The translations under genes were made by a program, and so were the position numbers. 64,000 nt of DNA from Lachnospiraceae bacterium. GTDB taxonomy: Bacteria; Bacillota; Clostridia; Lachnospirales; Lachnospiraceae. Shown here piece after piece: positions 1-7,700 of this stretch. The stretch is taken from contig SVFK01000002.1 in assembly GCA_015056915.1 (NCBI GenBank), positions 1 to 64,000 of the forward strand, read 5' to 3'. The notes below the pieces were generated by a model, which worked only from the letters and a program-made list of their open reading frames with translations, was not told the DNA's origin and did no database searches. Within the stretch, counting starts at the first letter, position 1. Each line of letters opens with the position of its first letter.

Positions 1-134
1 ACATCCTGATATCCATGATTTTTGGTCTAGGGGAATGGCATAGACTTAGATAACATCTCTATGAAAAAAAGAAAATGTAAGAAAAAGCGAGTTAACAAGA
101 GAAAAACAAAGATTATTATGGGAGGAATATACAC

Positions 135-692
135 TTGAGGCATGTGGGAACAAAAACAATAGAAACTACACGATTGACATTGCGGAGACTCGAAATTACC
201 GATGCGGAAATGATGTTTAGTAATTGGACAGGTGATGATAAAGTCACACGTTTTTTGCGGTGGGATGCACATAAAACAATAGATGATACAAAGAATATGA
301 TTCAGCAATGGGTTGATAGTTATCAAGATGATTCCGCCTATTACTGGGGAATGTATCTAAAAGATGGTGAAATGATTGGCTCAATTGGTATCACGATAAC
401 CTCAGAATATGATTTAAAAGGAGAATTAGGTTACAAGATTGGTAGCCGCTGGTGGAATCAAGGCTATTCAAGTGAGGCGGCGAGAGCAGTTATTGATTAT
501 ATGTTTCGTAATACGGATATTGAACGAATTGATGCATTTAGTTCGGTAGAAAACCCTGCTTCAGGAAAAGTGATGGAGAAGGTTGGAATGCACTATGAAG
601 GTCTTTTACGACATTACTATAAAACACGGGACGGATTTCATGATTGTATTTTATACGGAATAATACGAAATGAATGGGAGCAGACATACTAA
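135..692 (+). CDS. GNAT-family N-acetyltransferase (RimJ/RimL type)
   Basis: 185-residue single-domain acetyl-CoA-dependent N-acyltransferase. The N-terminus (TTRLTLRRLEITDAEMMF) is the usual opening of RimJ/RimL-like GNATs. The acetyl-CoA loop is seen as WNQGYSSEA near residues 110-118, followed by the family's ENPAS-KVMEKVGM segment near 139-152. The start is TTG at 135, chosen because GGGAGGA at 119-125 sits about 9 bases upstream and no better in-frame start exists. Substrate cannot be told from sequence; members modify ribosomal proteins, antibiotics or small amines. It stands alone, 59 bases before the next gene, with a small perfect hairpin (stem CTTATTT, 697-713) in the gap. Family is confident, substrate is unknown. 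Confidence 0.85.
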   Translation: MRHVGTKTIETTRLTLRRLEITDAEMMFSNWTGDDKVTRFLRWDAHKTIDDTKNMIQQWVDSYQDDSAYYWGMYLKDGEMIGSIGITITSEYDLKGELGYKIGSRWWNQGYSSEAARAVIDYMFRNTDIERIDAFSSVENPASGKVMEKVGMHYEGLLRHYYKTRDGFHDCILYGIIRNEWEQTY

Positions 693-751
693 GTGTCTTA
701 TTTGTGAAATAAGGGATTATATAAATATTGAATTTGTTGAGGTAAATATAA

Positions 752-1264
752 ATGAAAAAATTAGTAGTATTATGTGCGGCTTGTGGAGTCGGTAAATCCA
801 CAATAGCAGAGGTCTTGAGTGAAAGTAATATATTAGACAACTATGTTTGCATTGATTCAGATAAGGTGGATATTAATTGGTGGGATTATGCAGGGACAGA
901 AAATGAAGCTAAATTTAGTGATGATTGTTTGGCAGAGGCTGTAAGAAGGTCAAATGATAAGAATTTATTTTTTTCAACATGTATGAATCCATATGATTAT
1001 TATGGAGTTGTTAGCATTCCACAAAATATTACATCGACATTTTTTATTGGTATGACTTGTTCAGATGAAGAGATTACAAGAAGATTGAAGGCCAGACCTG
1101 AGGAAAGAATGTGCGGAAGTGATGAATTCATTGCAGGACAAATCCAATATAATGCTTGGTTTAAGAAAAATGCAGGTAAATTTCAATTCTACATAGATAA
1201 TACAAATAGAACTGTTGATGAAACGGTAGAAGAGATAGTGAGATTTATAAAAAGCATTGAATGA
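752..1264 (+). CDS. Small P-loop nucleoside/nucleotide kinase-like protein
   Basis: 170-residue P-loop protein. A Walker A motif of the form A-x4-G-K-S is visible at residues 9-17 (AACGVGKST), directly after a hydrophobic beta strand, as in small nucleotide or antibiotic kinases. A lid-like arginine-rich stretch (RRLKARPEER) lies near residues 109-118 and the C-terminus has a kinase-like helix. The length fits an AAA_33 or cytidylate/shikimate-kinase-like fold. RBS is GAGGT before ATG 752. Substrate is unknown. The position next to a GNAT protein suggests an accessory resistance or modification gene, but that is inference. Confidence 0.7.
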   Translation: MKKLVVLCAACGVGKSTIAEVLSESNILDNYVCIDSDKVDINWWDYAGTENEAKFSDDCLAEAVRRSNDKNLFFSTCMNPYDYYGVVSIPQNITSTFFIGMTCSDEEITRRLKARPEERMCGSDEFIAGQIQYNAWFKKNAGKFQFYIDNTNRTVDETVEEIVRFIKSIE

Positions 1265-1324
1265 TAAATTTAAAATTAATGGTTTATAATACATACACAT
1301 CTTTGGAAGCAGTTATAGAATGGC

Positions 1325-2218
1325 TTGGCTGCTTATGAAGGAGAACTTCTAATTGAAAAGATATCTTATGAAGGTGCAAGTGATACGAATATTCTGTTGT
1401 GCTATACCGGAAATGATTTGCCACTGAGTAGTGACGAGTGGAAAACATTGTCTGTTTCAGCTAGTTATGAAGATTACGACATGACACTAAATTGTGCTTT
1501 TAATGGAGAAACTTTTACAACCAGTGGAGAAAAGGTGATTGATACAATTCAATATGGAGATACTACCATACAGATTTATCAGGGTGAAACTACGCCGGAG
1601 TTTGAGTTGACATATTATACGGTCTTTGAATATCAGAATGTTTTCTATGAGTTAAAAACCTATTCCAATGACAAAGAATGCATTTATGAGATATTACAGG
1701 CTGTATTAGGGGCAAATGAAGAGAATCCTGAAAGTACTTCCAATGGTGAACACAATTTTGCAGAGGTTTTAGGCTATAGCGATTATTATGTTACGGTGGA
1801 ACAAACCATGCCGGGATTTATAATTCAAAAATATTATGTAGAAGTAGATGGTGTAGAGAAGTGTATTGCACAAGTATATGGTTATGCTGTGCCGGAACCG
1901 GAAGTATATAGCAGAGATTTGGATGGAGATGGAATAAGTGAATTGATATGTAATTGCATGGCTGGTACCGGAGCGGAGAGAGTTAACATTTTCCGCAATC
2001 GTGATGGTGTAATAGAAAAAGGGCAACTTTCTTATGATTTGTGGGATGAGACAATGTTTCCCGGTATCACTAATAGAGGTTCCTCTTATATTCAAGAAAA
2101 TTATATAGCCGAAACGAATACTTTTGAAATTGTGTATCCGACAGAGACAGGTTCTGAAACGATTGTCATAGAAGATATGGATATGTTTGAGTTTGAGGAA
2201 TTTGTAGAAGAATTTTAA
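1325..2218 (+). CDS. Hypothetical secreted-type protein, probably 5'-truncated
   Basis: 297 residues, not recognised. It starts only at a TTG (1325) with no ribosome binding site in front, and lacks a signal peptide although the acidic, beta-rich, threonine- and tyrosine-rich composition looks extracytoplasmic. A DLDGDGISEL segment near residue 199 resembles the Asp-rich calcium-binding loop of FG-GAP or dockerin-like repeats. A short open frame in another phase (1279-1338) runs into its start, consistent with loss of the original 5' end. It ends two bases before the next stretch that precedes a small membrane protein. Likely a remnant of a longer lipoprotein or secreted protein. Confidence 0.5.
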   Translation: MAAYEGELLIEKISYEGASDTNILLCYTGNDLPLSSDEWKTLSVSASYEDYDMTLNCAFNGETFTTSGEKVIDTIQYGDTTIQIYQGETTPEFELTYYTVFEYQNVFYELKTYSNDKECIYEILQAVLGANEENPESTSNGEHNFAEVLGYSDYYVTVEQTMPGFIIQKYYVEVDGVEKCIAQVYGYAVPEPEVYSRDLDGDGISELICNCMAGTGAERVNIFRNRDGVIEKGQLSYDLWDETMFPGITNRGSSYIQENYIAETNTFEIVYPTETGSETIVIEDMDMFEFEEFVEEF

Positions 2219-2280
2219 GATTGCAGGAGCAAAGTAAAATTTCAGTAATACTGAGGGATGAATTTTACAGAGGTATCATT

Positions 2281-2508
2281 ATGAAAATTTTGAAAATTGT
2301 TATTTTGTATGTGCTATTTTTATTTGCCATGGTGCTATGTGGAACCGTAGTAATGAAAGTTTTTGATGTGATATTTCAGCTTGGGTATGAAAATATTTGG
2401 GCGGTTGGGTATAAGGCAGGGTTCGTTTCGTGGCTTTGTTTGTCCATTGTGTCCTTTGTCAATAAGACTAGGAAAAAGAATACAACAGAAGAGAATAGCG
2501 AAAACTAA
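2281..2508 (+). CDS. Small membrane protein, two TM segments
   Basis: 75 residues from ATG 2281, preferred over an upstream in-frame start at 2221 because AGAGGT lies just before it and the protein then begins directly with a hydrophobic segment (MKILKIVILYVLFLFAMVL). A second hydrophobic stretch is near residues 42-60, and the tail is charged (NKTRKKNTTEENSEN). No family recognised. It sits between a truncated gene and the 54-bp repeat array, so it belongs to the accessory stretch. Confidence 0.5.
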   Translation: MKILKIVILYVLFLFAMVLCGTVVMKVFDVIFQLGYENIWAVGYKAGFVSWLCLSIVSFVNKTRKKNTTEENSEN

Positions 2509-2690
2509 GCAGCGAGTTTTAGTTTATAGGGAGCAGGAAATTTCCACTTGCCAGAGCGACAAATTCCAATGCGTAGAGCGTGCAAATTTTTAGTCTTGAA
2601 AAGAGATTGAAAACAGCAGATGATTTGGATTTATTACGCCGATTAGTGGTTACACTTGCAAAATACCGACCGACGAATAGAAGTGTGCCA
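2509..2690. other. Gene-free stretch before the repeat array
   Basis: No supported gene. A short open frame from 2580 reads LKTADDLDLLRRLVVTLAKYRPTN and then runs into the repeat array, where it stops at 2798. The pre-repeat part could be the decayed C-terminus of a lost gene, but nothing precedes it in frame with a ribosome binding site. Confidence 0.4.
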
Positions 2691-3074
2691 AATAGTCGGG
2701 TAGAAAAGAAGGAAAGTCCCCGCCTGCGGCAAAGAAAAGAGCAAAATAGTCGGGTAGAAAAGAAGGGAATCCCCCGCCTGCGCCAAAGAAAAGTATAAAT
2801 TAGGCGGGTAGAAAAGAAGGGAATCCCCCGCCTGCGCCAAAGAAAAGTATAAATTAGGCGGGTAGAAAAGAAGGGAATCCCCCGCCTGCGCCAAAGAAAA
2901 GTGCCAAATAGTCGGGTTGAAAAGAAGAAAAATACCCGCCTGCGCCAAAGAAAAGTGCCAAATAGTCGGGTTGAAAAGAAGAAAAATACCCGCCTGCAAC
3001 ATCAAAAGAGTAAATTTAGTCGGGTTTGAAGCAAGGAAAACCACCGCCTAAATGCACAAAAAGCATAAATCAGT
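2691..3074 (+). repeat. Tandem array of seven 54-bp hairpin-containing repeats
   Basis: Seven units repeat with exactly 54-base periodicity; the T (or G) before CGGG falls at 2696, 2750, 2804, 2858, 2912, 2966 and 3020, and a decayed eighth start is at 3074. Each unit has AGTCGGGT or AGGCGGGT, about 18 purine-rich bases (gaaaagaaggga), then CCCGCCTGCG and an AAAGAAAAG tail. The GGCGGG and CCCGCC arms are complementary, so each unit can fold as a hairpin with a purine-rich loop. Units 1-4 and 5-6 form two sequence subtypes. The last unit is decayed. A partial further copy occurs 1.1 kb away at 4170-4232. Confidence 0.9.
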
Positions 3075-3123
3075 AGGGGATTTCAGTGTGTCAAATTTGA
3101 GTTTGACAAAGGAGCGTGATTGT

Positions 3124-3291
3124 ATGAAAAAGGTTGCTACATGGTTAGTAGTAATAGCCATTATTATCTTTGTTATTGCTTGAGGTATTGGCTTGATGTT
3201 TTACCTAAAAACTACTCGCTGTCCGCATTGTGGTAAGATGAATCAAACCATTGGAAAATACTGCCCTTACTGTGGCAAGGAAATCAACTGA
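3124..3291 (+). pseudogene. Small TM/zinc-ribbon protein interrupted by in-frame TGA
   Basis: ATG 3124 with RBS AAAGGAG encodes MKKVATWLVVIAIIIFVIA and meets TGA at 3181-3183. The same frame continues for 35 codons past the stop: GIGLMFYLKTT, then RCPHCGKMNQ and YCPYCGKEIN, a two-CxxC zinc ribbon, ending at 3289-3291. Hydrophobic segment plus zinc ribbon across the stop indicates one ancestral 55-residue protein with a nonsense mutation. GAGGT at 3182-3186 followed by TTG 3193 and ATG 3196 could allow restart of the zinc-ribbon part. A selenocysteine reading is unlikely because the codon sits inside a membrane helix. Confidence 0.6.
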
Positions 3292-3319
3292 CCAACTGAA
3301 AATTGGAGGTGACAAAAAG

Positions 3320-3775
3320 ATGAGTGTATGCACTTTTATAGCTTCTGACTATCCATTGGCAGAAGTTGTACCAACGCAGGACTACCCTATGGAAATAAAT
3401 GTTGATACCGGCATGATATATGATGGTGGTGCAGATGACAATTATTTTCTGCTTGCGTTTAGGGATGTTGCGGACTATACAGATAAAAAGTATGGTGTAT
3501 ATTTGGAATGGAATTATACAGAAGGACGGGCAGAGCAGATATTAAATTATATAAGGGCAGCATTGGAAAATACAGAACTGGTGGAGCTGTGGCATGTATG
3601 GTTGATGGATTGTTATGAATATGAGGATAGCCCGGTAATACATAAGCAGACGATTTCTATTGGAGAAATGACAATCCGGGATATTTTCGAATTGGATAAT
3701 GCTGATATTTGGAATAGTCCGGACAAGCATATACCAAGCAGACCGTCGTTTTATTGTTTAAAGGTAACGCGGTAA
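3320..3775 (+). CDS. Hypothetical protein (conserved-looking, soluble)
   Basis: 151 residues from ATG 3320, chosen because GGAGGTGA lies 7 bases ahead; the open frame extends further upstream only through the zinc ribbon in another phase. The N-terminus MSVCTFIASDYPL and the INVDTGMIYDGGADDNYFLL segment are recalled from hypothetical proteins of gut Firmicutes, but I know no function. It is acidic and lacks TM segments. The tail overlaps the open frame of the next locus. Confidence 0.6.
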   Translation: MSVCTFIASDYPLAEVVPTQDYPMEINVDTGMIYDGGADDNYFLLAFRDVADYTDKKYGVYLEWNYTEGRAEQILNYIRAALENTELVELWHVWLMDCYEYEDSPVIHKQTISIGEMTIRDIFELDNADIWNSPDKHIPSRPSFYCLKVTR

Positions 3776-3786
3776 GGGTAAGAGAT

Positions 3787-3855
3787 ATGAAAGAATTTGA
3801 TTTGTTTGGTTTCCAAGTTGAAATTGATGAGGTGGCAACAAAGGAGCGTAATTGT
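3787..3855 (+). pseudogene. 5' remnant of a small gene joined to the next leader
   Basis: ATG 3787 encodes MKEFDLFGFQVEIDEVATKERNC and continues in frame into the next gene. MKEFDLFGFQVE resembles the opening of a small cysteine-rich Firmicutes protein family that normally continues with a CxxC-containing core, absent here. The sequence instead passes into a leader nearly identical to the one at 3106-3132. A deletion or recombination junction is the simplest reading; the family recall is from memory. Confidence 0.35.
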
Positions 3856-4095
3856 ATGAAAAAGTTGAACCATATCTTAAATGTTATCATTGGTGCTTTT
3901 GTGGGCGTATTCATTGGGCATGGGATTTATGTTATTTGGAAATTTGAAACTCACCCAGAAATCTATGCTGTGCAGTCAACACCTTGGTACACAAGCATTT
4001 GGGTATATGGTGGATTTACCTTAGTGGTATCGTTGATTTGTATCGTAGTAAAAGCAATCATTAAACACAAGACTAAACAGAGAAATGGCAAATAA
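3856..4095 (+). CDS. Small two-TM membrane protein
   Basis: 79 residues from ATG 3856, preceded by AAAGGAG. There are two hydrophobic segments (near residues 8-24 and 46-66) and a basic tail (KHKTKQRNGK). No family recognised. Its 27-base leader plus first codons match the leader of the broken zinc-ribbon gene at 3124 with one mismatch, so the two loci share an ancestral 5' end. An in-frame extension upstream to 3787 exists but is better explained as a remnant. Confidence 0.5.
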   Translation: MKKLNHILNVIIGAFVGVFIGHGIYVIWKFETHPEIYAVQSTPWYTSIWVYGGFTLVVSLICIVVKAIIKHKTKQRNGK

Positions 4096-4169
4096 ATAAA
4101 TTCATAATTACCGCTCCGATTAGCAGATTATATGTACAAAAGCCCAACCAGCAAATCAAAAAGCAAATC

Positions 4170-4232
4170 TAGTCGGGTAGAAAAGAAGGGAATCCCCCGC
4201 CTGCGCCAGCGAAAGAGCAAATCCGGTCGGGT
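4170..4232 (+). repeat. Partial second locus of the 54-bp repeat
   Basis: One full unit and the start of another: AGTCGGGTAG at 4171 and GGTCGGGTTT at 4225, again exactly 54 bases apart, with the CCCGCCTGCGCC arm between them. Together with the array at 2691-3074 it brackets the small broken genes at 3124-4095. Confidence 0.8.
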
Positions 4233-4269
4233 TTAAAACAGGTGGTTCCCGGAAATATGAAGGATACAG

Positions 4270-4299
4270 TTGAAAAGAAGAAATGCCGTGTGATATGAT
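4270..4299 (+). promoter_or_regulatory. Putative sigma-A promoter for the DUF3842-aroE-aroKQ run
   Basis: TTGAAA (4270-4275), an 18-base spacer, TATGAT (4294-4299), ending 38 bases before the DUF3842 start. Reasonable match; no transcription data. Confidence 0.45.
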
Positions 4300-4337
4300 A
4301 AAATTTAGATTAAAATGTTGCAAAGGAATACAAAAGC

Positions 4338-4745
4338 ATGAAAATAATGGTGATGGACGGACAAGGCGGTGGCGTGGGACGAAGCCTGATTGAGGCATTG
4401 ACAGAACGTTTCCCGGAGGCGCAGGTGCTTGCGGTGGGCACTAATGCGACAGCTACTGCGAATATGATGAAGGGCGGCACAGCCATGGGCGCTACCGGTG
4501 AAAACGCTGTGGTATATAACAGTAGTCGGGTAGATGTAATCATGGGCCCCATTGGCATTGTGATGGCCAATGCCATGCTAGGGGAAATTACGCCGAAAAT
4601 GGCAGAAGCAGTGTCTACCAGTGATGCCAAATTAGTATTGCTTCCCATGAATAAATATCATGTAACAGTGGTGGGCATGAGCAATAAAAAGCTGGGAGAA
4701 ATGGTAAAAGAGGCAGTAGAGAGCATAGAGGTTTCTAAGCAATGA
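4338..4745 (+). CDS. DUF3842 family protein
   Basis: 135 residues matching the DUF3842 family as I recall it: opening MKIMVMDGQGGGVGRSLIEAL, a glycine-rich Rossmann-like nucleotide-binding turn, then alternating beta/alpha segments. The function of the family is not known; the Gly-rich N-terminus suggests a dinucleotide or nucleotide ligand. RBS AAAGGA. The stop overlaps the next start by four bases (ATGA at 4742-4745), so it is translationally coupled to the kinase-like gene. Confidence 0.8.
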   Translation: MKIMVMDGQGGGVGRSLIEALTERFPEAQVLAVGTNATATANMMKGGTAMGATGENAVVYNSSRVDVIMGPIGIVMANAMLGEITPKMAEAVSTSDAKLVLLPMNKYHVTVVGMSNKKLGEMVKEAVESIEVSKQ

Positions 4746-5302
4746 TGATGAATGAAATGCAGCTGATAGAAAAGATAAACGCGTTGCCGGCAGGCAATCA
4801 TGTCATTGCGATTGACGGACGATGTGCGGCTGGCAAATCCACTTTGGCGAGGAAGCTTTCTGCACTTACCGGTGCAGGTATTATCCATATGGATGATTTT
4901 TATTTGCCAATGGAGATGCGTACGGTAGATCGCCTGGCGGAGCCGGGAGGAAATGTGTATTATGAACGTTTCTTGGAAGAGGTAATTCCTTTCTTAAAGC
5001 AAAATCGCCCTTTTTCTTATAGACGATTTGAATGTAGCATAATGGATTTGGGTGAGGTCTGTCAGGTGCCGACATCACGGTTTACAATCGTGGAAGGGGC
5101 ATACAGTTGTCACCCCAAGCTAGGGGATTATATGTCACTTCGTGTTTTTGCAGATGTGGAGCAGGAGATGCAGTTGGAGCGGATTCGTTCCCGAAACGGG
5201 GAACAGAAGCTGCAACAGTTTATAGAAAAATGGATTCCTATGGAGGAAGCCTATTTTGCGGCATACCAAATACAGGAAAAGTCAGACATAATATTGAAAT
5301 AA
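4742..5302 (+). CDS. Uridine kinase-like P-loop protein
   Basis: 186 residues. The P-loop IDGRCAAGKST sits near residues 25-35 and IHMDDFY near 48-54 supplies the Asp-Asp typical of uridine kinase/phosphoribulokinase-like enzymes; EGAY further on is a Walker B-like strand. It is shorter than housekeeping Udk (about 210) and belongs to the uridine-kinase-like group often left without substrate. It overlaps DUF3842 (ATGA) and is followed 11 bases later by the YqeG phosphatase. Phosphorylation of a nucleoside or related small molecule is likely; substrate is unproven. Confidence 0.75.
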   Translation: MMMNEMQLIEKINALPAGNHVIAIDGRCAAGKSTLARKLSALTGAGIIHMDDFYLPMEMRTVDRLAEPGGNVYYERFLEEVIPFLKQNRPFSYRRFECSIMDLGEVCQVPTSRFTIVEGAYSCHPKLGDYMSLRVFADVEQEMQLERIRSRNGEQKLQQFIEKWIPMEEAYFAAYQIQEKSDIILK

Positions 5303-5313
5303 AGAGGTGTGAG

Positions 5314-5814
5314 ATGTTAGAAACTTTTTATCCGGACAATGAAGTGGATTCGGCATATGAAATAGATTATGAGGGCTTGTATGGGAAGGGTTACCGAGGC
5401 GTTATATTTGATATTGACAACACGCTGGTGCCTCACGGTGTACCTGCAGACGACAGAGCAAAGCAGCTGTTTGAGCGGTTAAGAAATATCGGGTACGGCA
5501 CCATGCTGTTATCCAATAATAAGGAACCCAGAGTGAAATCCTTTGGCGATAGCGTGAGGAGCCAATACATTTATAAGGCAGGAAAACCGGGAAGAGCAGG
5601 CTATGGACGTGCCATGAGAGAACTTGGAACTACGCCGGAGAACACACTGTTTGTAGGCGACCAGCTCTTTACCGATGTGTGGGGGGCCAAAAGGGCGGGG
5701 ATTGTTACCTATCTGGTAAAGCCTATCCACCCAAAGGAAGAGATTCAGATTGTGCTGAAGCGCTATTTGGAGAAAGTGGTATTATATTTTTATCATAAGA
5801 GGATGAGAAAATGA
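5314..5814 (+). CDS. YqeG-type HAD (IIIA) phosphatase
   Basis: 166 residues from ATG 5314 (RBS AGAGGTG); a longer in-frame start exists inside the previous gene but has no ribosome binding site. HAD motifs are in order: FDIDNTLVPHG (nucleophile Asp and acid/base Asp, about residues 36-46), LLSNN (motif II), a Lys-containing segment at AGKPGRAGY, and VGDQLFTDVWGA (motif IV). This matches YqeG, related to phosphatidylglycerophosphatase GEP4, so a phospho-headgroup phosphatase is possible. It overlaps aroE by four bases. Confidence 0.85.
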   Translation: MLETFYPDNEVDSAYEIDYEGLYGKGYRGVIFDIDNTLVPHGVPADDRAKQLFERLRNIGYGTMLLSNNKEPRVKSFGDSVRSQYIYKAGKPGRAGYGRAMRELGTTPENTLFVGDQLFTDVWGAKRAGIVTYLVKPIHPKEEIQIVLKRYLEKVVLYFYHKRMRK

Positions 5815-6683
5815 CAGAGATTAACGGATATACAAGAACCTGCGGGTTAATCGGCAATCCGGTGGAGCATACACTTTCACCGGTGATACACAATACATTG
5901 GCGGAGCTGACAGGAGAGAATTTGGTGTATGTACCGCTGCATGTAGCCAATAGTTATCTGGAGGATGCAGTGAAGGGCGCATTGGCGTTAAATCTGTTGG
6001 GGATGAACGTAACGGTGCCTTACAAAAGTGATGTCATTCCTTATTTGAAGGATATTGACCCATTGGCTGCACAAATCGGTGCGGTAAATACGTTGGTATC
6101 CGTTGAAGGCGGATATAAGGGCTATAATACGGATATGCCCGGCCTGTATCGCGCTATGTGCGCGGATGGAGTGGAGATTGCCGGTCAAAAGGTATTGATA
6201 CTCGGTGCAGGAGGTGTGGCGAGGGCGGTTGCCATGCTGATGGCTCAAAAGAATGCAGCGCAGATTATTTTATTAAACCGAACGGTGGAGCGTGCTCGCA
6301 AAATTGCAGATGAAGTCAATGCAATCACAGGTAAAAGGATTGCAGAAGCAATGGCCTTGGATGAATACGGCAAGCTGGATGCTAAGGAGGGTTATCTGGC
6401 AATACAGGCTACCAGCGTAGGCATGCATCCGGATGTGGATGCAGTAGTAATCGAAGATGCAGCCTTTTACCAAAAGGTACATACAGGCTATGATTTGATT
6501 TTTAATCCATGGGAGACACGTTTTATGAAGCTTGTGAGAGCGCAGGGTGGAAAAGCAAACAATGGCTCAAAGATGTTACTGTATCAGGGTGTGATCGCCT
6601 ATGAATTGTGGACAGGCAGGAAGATTGAGGAAGCGTATGCCAAGCAGGTGTATCAAAAAATGTGTCAGGCGATGGGGCTGTAA
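5811..6683 (+). CDS. aroE: Shikimate dehydrogenase (NADP+)
   Basis: 290 residues. AroE reduces 3-dehydroshikimate to shikimate in the aromatic amino acid pathway. Visible features: the shikimate-binding HTLSPVIHN segment near residue 21, catalytic Lys in NVTVPYKSD, GAVNTLV, GYNTDMPG, the NADP-binding LGAGGVARA loop near residue 130, NRT for phosphate recognition, and QATSVGMHP. The start overlaps the YqeG stop (ATGA). aroK-aroQ follows 15 bases later, so three shikimate-pathway activities are grouped. Standard length. Confidence 0.95.
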   Translation: MTEINGYTRTCGLIGNPVEHTLSPVIHNTLAELTGENLVYVPLHVANSYLEDAVKGALALNLLGMNVTVPYKSDVIPYLKDIDPLAAQIGAVNTLVSVEGGYKGYNTDMPGLYRAMCADGVEIAGQKVLILGAGGVARAVAMLMAQKNAAQIILLNRTVERARKIADEVNAITGKRIAEAMALDEYGKLDAKEGYLAIQATSVGMHPDVDAVVIEDAAFYQKVHTGYDLIFNPWETRFMKLVRAQGGKANNGSKMLLYQGVIAYELWTGRKIEEAYAKQVYQKMCQAMGL

Positions 6684-6698
6684 GGTGAGGAACTGATT

Positions 6699-7670
6699 AT
6701 GAAACAAAAGAAAAATATTATTTTGACAGGCTTTATGGGCTGTGGAAAAACCACGGTGGGCATCAGGCTTTCTTATAAGCTTCAGATGCCGGTGGAGGAT
6801 ACGGACAAGTTGATTGAGCAACGCGAGGGCAGGAGCATCAGTCAGATTTTTGCAGAGGACGGAGAGGCCTGCTTCCGGGAAATGGAAACGCGTATGCTGG
6901 AGGAAATCCGCGACAGAAATTATTCGCGCATTATATCTGTAGGTGGCGGCACTCCTGTGAAGCCCGAAAATCGTAAAATATTAAAGCAGTGTGGCACAGT
7001 TGTATATTTTCGTGTGAGTCCGGAAACGGTATATGAGCGTTTGAAAAATGATACCTCAAGACCCTTGCTGCAGTGCGAGGACCCGTTTACCAGAATACGC
7101 ACCTTGCTGGAATCCCGAAGGGATGCCTATGAAGAAGGAGCAGACATTATTATTGATGCAGACAATAAAAGTATGGAGGCTGTGCTGGAGGAATTGGTAG
7201 CAGCACTACAGGCGAAGGAAGAGGAGGAACGACATAAAATGAAGCTGTTGGTTATCAATGGTCCTAATTTGAATTTCCTGGGAATTCGGGAAAAGAGTGT
7301 GTACGGCAATCAGGATTATCAGTATTTGTTGGATATGATTCATAACAAGGCGCAGGAAAGCGGCAGTGATATTACAGTATTTCAAAGTAATCATGAGGGT
7401 GCTATTATTGACCGTATTCAAGAGGCATATTTTGACGGTACAGAGGGGATTGTAATTAATCCCGGTGCGTACACCCACTACAGCTACGCTATCCGTGATG
7501 CACTGGCCAGCATTACGGTGCCCAAGGTGGAGATTCATATATCGGATATTACGCAGAGAGAGGATTTTCGCAAGGTGTCGGTGACGGCACCTGTCTGTGA
7601 CAAACAGATTTATGGACAGGGTCTGAATGGTTATCTTCAGGCTATTGATTATATACTTACCAAAGAATAG
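6699..7670 (+). CDS. aroK-aroQ: Fused shikimate kinase / type II 3-dehydroquinate dehydratase
   Basis: 323 residues. Residues 1-170 are shikimate kinase: Walker A GFMGCGKTT, DTDKLIEQREG, FREMET and SVGGGTP. Residues 181-323 are a complete type II dehydroquinase: NGPNLNFLGIRE with the catalytic Arg and following Tyr (VYG), FQSNHEG, NPGAYTHYS, EIHISDI and a GQGLNGY end. The two catalyse steps 5 and 3 of the shikimate pathway. The linker codons contain GAGGAGG (7221-7227) 11 bases before an in-frame ATG at 7239, so a free 143-residue AroQ could also be made. Both active sites look intact. Confidence 0.92.
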   Translation: MKQKKNIILTGFMGCGKTTVGIRLSYKLQMPVEDTDKLIEQREGRSISQIFAEDGEACFREMETRMLEEIRDRNYSRIISVGGGTPVKPENRKILKQCGTVVYFRVSPETVYERLKNDTSRPLLQCEDPFTRIRTLLESRRDAYEEGADIIIDADNKSMEAVLEELVAALQAKEEEERHKMKLLVINGPNLNFLGIREKSVYGNQDYQYLLDMIHNKAQESGSDITVFQSNHEGAIIDRIQEAYFDGTEGIVINPGAYTHYSYAIRDALASITVPKVEIHISDITQREDFRKVSVTAPVCDKQIYGQGLNGYLQAIDYILTKE

Positions 7671-7700
7671 TCAGGTATGTCGAGTGTGAAATGGTGCGAA

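Noticed and set aside
61-138. 25-residue Lys/Arg-rich leader peptide overlapping the GNAT start
   Set aside because: A-rich sequence gives Lys codons by chance; no ribosome binding site before ATG 61.
2643-3044. Minus-strand open frame of 133 codons across the 54-bp array with 18-residue repeats
   Set aside because: Open only because 54 is divisible by three and the unit has no stop in that phase; no ribosome binding site, and the start falls in decayed sequence.
2691-3074. CRISPR array
   Set aside because: Units abut directly with no unique spacers, unit length 54, no cas genes in the window.
3181-3183. Selenocysteine codon in the zinc-ribbon gene
   Set aside because: The TGA falls in a membrane helix, not at a redox position, and I see no convincing SECIS hairpin just downstream.
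5107-5313. Extension of the YqeG gene to an upstream start
   Set aside because: It lies in the coding region of the kinase-like gene in another frame and has no RBS; YqeG family length fits the 5314 start.
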